8,744 nt of DNA from JBGOUJ01 sp041477005 (lineage in GTDB: Bacteria; Acidobacteriota; Terriglobia; Bryobacterales; JACQDG01). The translations under genes and the position numbers were made by a program. The stretch spans positions 1 to 8,744 of the forward strand of contig JBGOUJ010000326.1 in assembly GCA_041477005.1 (NCBI GenBank), in the 5' to 3' direction. The notes under the pieces were generated by a model. That model worked only from the letters and a program-made list of their open reading frames with translations. It was not told the DNA's origin and searched no databases. Shown here one piece after another: positions 7,636-8,744 of this stretch; the stretch's first letter is position 1; each line of letters opens with the position of its first letter.

Positions 7636-7643
7636 CGGAGGCT

Positions 7644-7922
7644 GTGATACGGTCCTTCGGATGCGCCGAAACGGAGAAGGTTTTCCGACGGGAGTTCAGT
7701 CGTAGGTTTCAGAGCATTGCGAAAGTGGCCGTCCGCAGACTGGAATACATTCACGCCGCTGTTGAGCTTCAGGAATTAGCTGCTGTTCCGGGAAATCGCT
7801 TGGAAGCTTTGGCAGGCGACCGGAAGGGCCAGCACAGCATCCGGGTCAACGATCAGTGGCGCATCTGCTTCCAGTGGAAGGACGGAGACGCCTGCGAAGT
7901 GGAGATCGTTGACTACCACTGA
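7644..7922 (+). CDS. higB: HigB toxin, RelE-superfamily mRNA endonuclease
   Basis: Protein of 92 residues, the usual size for HigB. The family cleaves mRNA in the ribosomal A site and so halts translation until HigA neutralises it. Sequence support: N-terminal MIRSF, the central NRLEAL-GD-KGQHSIRVN block, the QWRICF strand, and the C-terminal D90-Y91-H92, the same residues and numbering as the active site of the Proteus vulgaris enzyme. The histidine at position 54 of that enzyme is Glu here, as in the RLEAL branch, so activity is likely but not certain. The only reasonable start is GTG 7644. GGAGG (7637-7641) is only 2 nt away, too close for normal use, and the promoter predicts a near-leaderless message. 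The antitoxin gene follows 17 bp after the stop, in the toxin-first order typical of higBA. Confidence 0.9.
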   Translation: MIRSFGCAETEKVFRREFSRRFQSIAKVAVRRLEYIHAAVELQELAAVPGNRLEALAGDRKGQHSIRVNDQWRICFQWKDGDACEVEIVDYH

Positions 7923-7926
7923 GATC

Positions 7927-7933
7927 GGAGGAG
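7927..7933 (+). promoter_or_regulatory. Strong Shine-Dalgarno site of higA
   Basis: GGAGGAG lies 6 nt before ATG 7940. This is the best ribosome site in the window and contrasts with the poor site of higB. Such asymmetry would favour antitoxin over toxin synthesis from the shared message. Confidence 0.75.
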
Positions 7934-7939
7934 ACACCA

Positions 7940-8254
7940 ATGAGAAGCAAGACGGCCAGGAAGATCATGCCGCCGGTTCACCCCGGAGAGATGCTGCGGG
8001 AGGATTTTTTGAAGCCACTCGGGCTCAGCGTCAACCGGCTGGCGATGGATCTGCATGTGCCCGCGCCCCGTATGAACGATATCGTGCTTGGCCGGCGCTC
8101 CATCACGGCGGATACCGCCCTGCGGCTGGGGAGATACTTCGGAACCAGCGCTCAGTTCTGGCTTAATCTCCAATCGCACTACGACCTGCAAAGGACGGAG
8201 GAAGAAGTCGGCAACGAGATTGAACGGCACGTCCACCCGCGGCCGGCGGCGTAA
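7940..8254 (+). CDS. higA: HigA antitoxin, XRE-type helix-turn-helix protein
   Basis: Protein of 104 residues of the HigA/VapI antidote family. The family signature HPGEMLREDFLKPLGLS occupies 14-30. A helix-turn-helix follows (about 29-67: LSVNRLAMDLHV, then the recognition helix near PAPRMNDIVLGRR). The conserved ITADTALRLGRYFGTS and FWLNLQSHYDL segments run to about 83. It should bind and neutralise HigB and, as a dimer, repress the shared promoter, most plausibly at AACGG-AAA-CCGTT. Start ATG 7940 is fixed by the GGAGGAG site upstream. The length is normal and nothing is missing. Confidence 0.92.
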   Translation: MRSKTARKIMPPVHPGEMLREDFLKPLGLSVNRLAMDLHVPAPRMNDIVLGRRSITADTALRLGRYFGTSAQFWLNLQSHYDLQRTEEEVGNEIERHVHPRPAA

Positions 8255-8264
8255 CAACTGAAGG

Positions 8265-8283
8265 TCCGGCAACGGAAGCCGGA
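8265..8283. repeat. Small hairpin after higA
   Basis: TCCGGC (8265-8270) and GCCGGA (8278-8283) form a perfect 6-bp stem with a 7-nt loop, starting 10 bp after the higA stop codon. No T-run follows, so termination by this hairpin alone is doubtful. Confidence 0.4.
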
Positions 8284-8301
8284 ACAGGGTTCGCCATCAC
8301 G

Positions 8302-8330
8302 TTGACTTACCCAAGAAGCCGACCTAAGAT
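8302..8330 (+). promoter_or_regulatory. Sigma-70-type promoter of the kinase remnant
   Basis: -35 TTGACT (8302-8307) and -10 TAAGAT (8325-8330) are separated by exactly 17 bp, the best complete promoter in the window. The start codon at 8358 lies 27 nt beyond the -10, leaving a short leader. The promoter looks intact although the gene it serves is broken. Confidence 0.7.
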
Positions 8331-8357
8331 GGGCGGCCAAGGACGGTCTCCTTCCTG

Positions 8358-8563
8358 ATGATCGGTCGCACGCTCGACCACTACCGGATCGAATCGAAGC
8401 TCGGCGAAGGCGGCATGGGCGTCGTCTACAAGGCTCGCGACACCCAACCCTGCTGGGCACGGCGGCTTATATGTCGCCCGAGCAGGCAGAAGGGTACAGA
8501 CTCGACGGCAGGTCCGACATCTTCAGCTTCGGCTCGGTTCTCTACGAGATGGTGAGCGGCCGC
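8358..8563 (+). pseudogene. Ser/Thr kinase remnant with large internal deletion
   Basis: Frame 1 reads the canonical kinase N-terminus (MIGRTLDHYRIESKLGEGG, then MGVVYKARDT) to about 8444. The sequence then jumps to the activation-segment region in another frame (from 8447: TLLGTAAYMSPEQA, then DGRSDIFSFGSVLYEMVSGR), which is lost after about 8563. Everything between the Gly loop and the P+1 loop is missing: the ATP lysine, HRD and DFG. That is about 145 residues (roughly 430 bp) judged from the intact kinases here. With both a deletion and a frame change it cannot make an active kinase; initiation at ATG 8358 would give a 65-residue product. The intact promoter upstream suggests fairly recent decay. 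Confidence 0.85.
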
Positions 8564-8591
8564 GCGCACCGTATCCGGCTCCGGCCAGACG

Positions 8592-8639
8592 CTCTACCGC
8601 AGATCAAGGGCCATCATCTCCCGCCGGTCCCGCACGTAG
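8592..8639 (+). repeat. Direct repeat copy B (48 bp)
   Basis: Partner of 7521-7568, identical at 45 of 48 positions. It begins 28 bp after the last recognisable codon of the kinase remnant. Confidence 0.85.
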
Positions 8640-8743
8640 AGCGACGTGCCCACGATGCTGGTGGAAAATTTCCGGTGAGGCTGCGGCTCACTCCGGAAAA
8701 AAGTCCATATCGAGGATCTGCTCGAGCGAGAAGGGGCAGGCGG
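8594..8743 (-). pseudogene. C-terminal part of a propeller-like protein, partial at window edge (repeat copy B)
   Basis: A minus-strand frame stays open from the window edge to TAG at 8596-8594 and ends RKFSTSIVGTSLYVRDRREM followed by MALDLR. The pattern K-F-S-T-S-I-V, then LYVRD and LDL, resembles the closing strand of PQQ-binding-like/BamB-like beta-propellers (tentative). The first ~25 residues in this frame look unlike that family. Another minus frame reads PFSLEQILDMDFFPE and then TGA, so there may be a frameshift or rearrangement near 8690. It may be the end of an intact gene lying mostly outside the window or a remnant like copy A. Confidence 0.4.
8669..8699. repeat. Inverted repeat near the right edge
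   Basis: Left arm TTTCCGGTGAG (8669-8679), 7-nt loop, right arm CTCAC-(TC)-CGGAAA (8687-8699): 11 paired bases with a 2-nt bulge. It lies inside the minus-strand open frame of copy B, at the point where the similarity to a propeller protein is lost, so it may mark a rearrangement point. It has no terminator-like T-run immediately downstream on the plus strand. Confidence 0.5.
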
Positions 8744-8744
8744 G

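Noticed and set aside
1..8744. tRNA, rRNA, CRISPR array, transposase gene
   Set aside because: I saw no cloverleaf, rRNA-like stretch, regularly spaced repeat-spacer array or transposase-like protein on either strand.

Overview
The window is GC-rich, densely coded bacterial DNA. Its gene content points to an Acidobacteriota genome of the Solibacter/Bryobacter type: several membrane-anchored Hanks-type Ser/Thr protein kinases with the N-terminal signature GxGGMGxVY, variable C-terminal halves after one transmembrane helix, and an acidobacterial-style outer-membrane barrel. The taxon is inferred from protein style; no marker gene is present.

Layout, left to right. (1) Positions 1-3287 hold a probable two-gene unit on the plus strand: a Ser/Thr kinase with a Pro-rich linker, two 37-residue repeats and an NTF2-like tail, followed 20 bp later by a signal-peptide-bearing outer-membrane beta-barrel protein. 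(2) Positions 3505-4968 encode a class I SAM-dependent methyltransferase with an NPPF motif. (3) Positions 4969-5413 are a decayed stretch. It contains a frameshifted scrap of a GxxExxY-family gene, a short octamer repeat and a strong imperfect hairpin. (4) Positions 5414-7411 encode a second Ser/Thr kinase, with a periplasmic TPR-like C-terminal half. (5) Positions 7523-8743 are a scrambled accessory region. A type II toxin-antitoxin pair (HigB toxin first, HigA antitoxin second) with its own promoter and candidate operator is followed by the promoter and broken body of a third kinase. These are bracketed by two direct copies (45/48 identical) of a segment that reads, on the minus strand, as the C-terminal end of a propeller-like protein.

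Working together: the first kinase and the barrel are probably co-transcribed and may couple an envelope signal to an outer-membrane protein. HigBA is a self-contained addiction module. The methyltransferase looks unlinked to its neighbours. Three genes (3505, 5414, 7644) have a -10-like hexamer only 6-8 nt before the start codon, which suggests leaderless or near-leaderless transcription. No wholly new system is evident. The most unusual items are the bracketed HigBA/kinase-remnant segment and the leaderless-start pattern.
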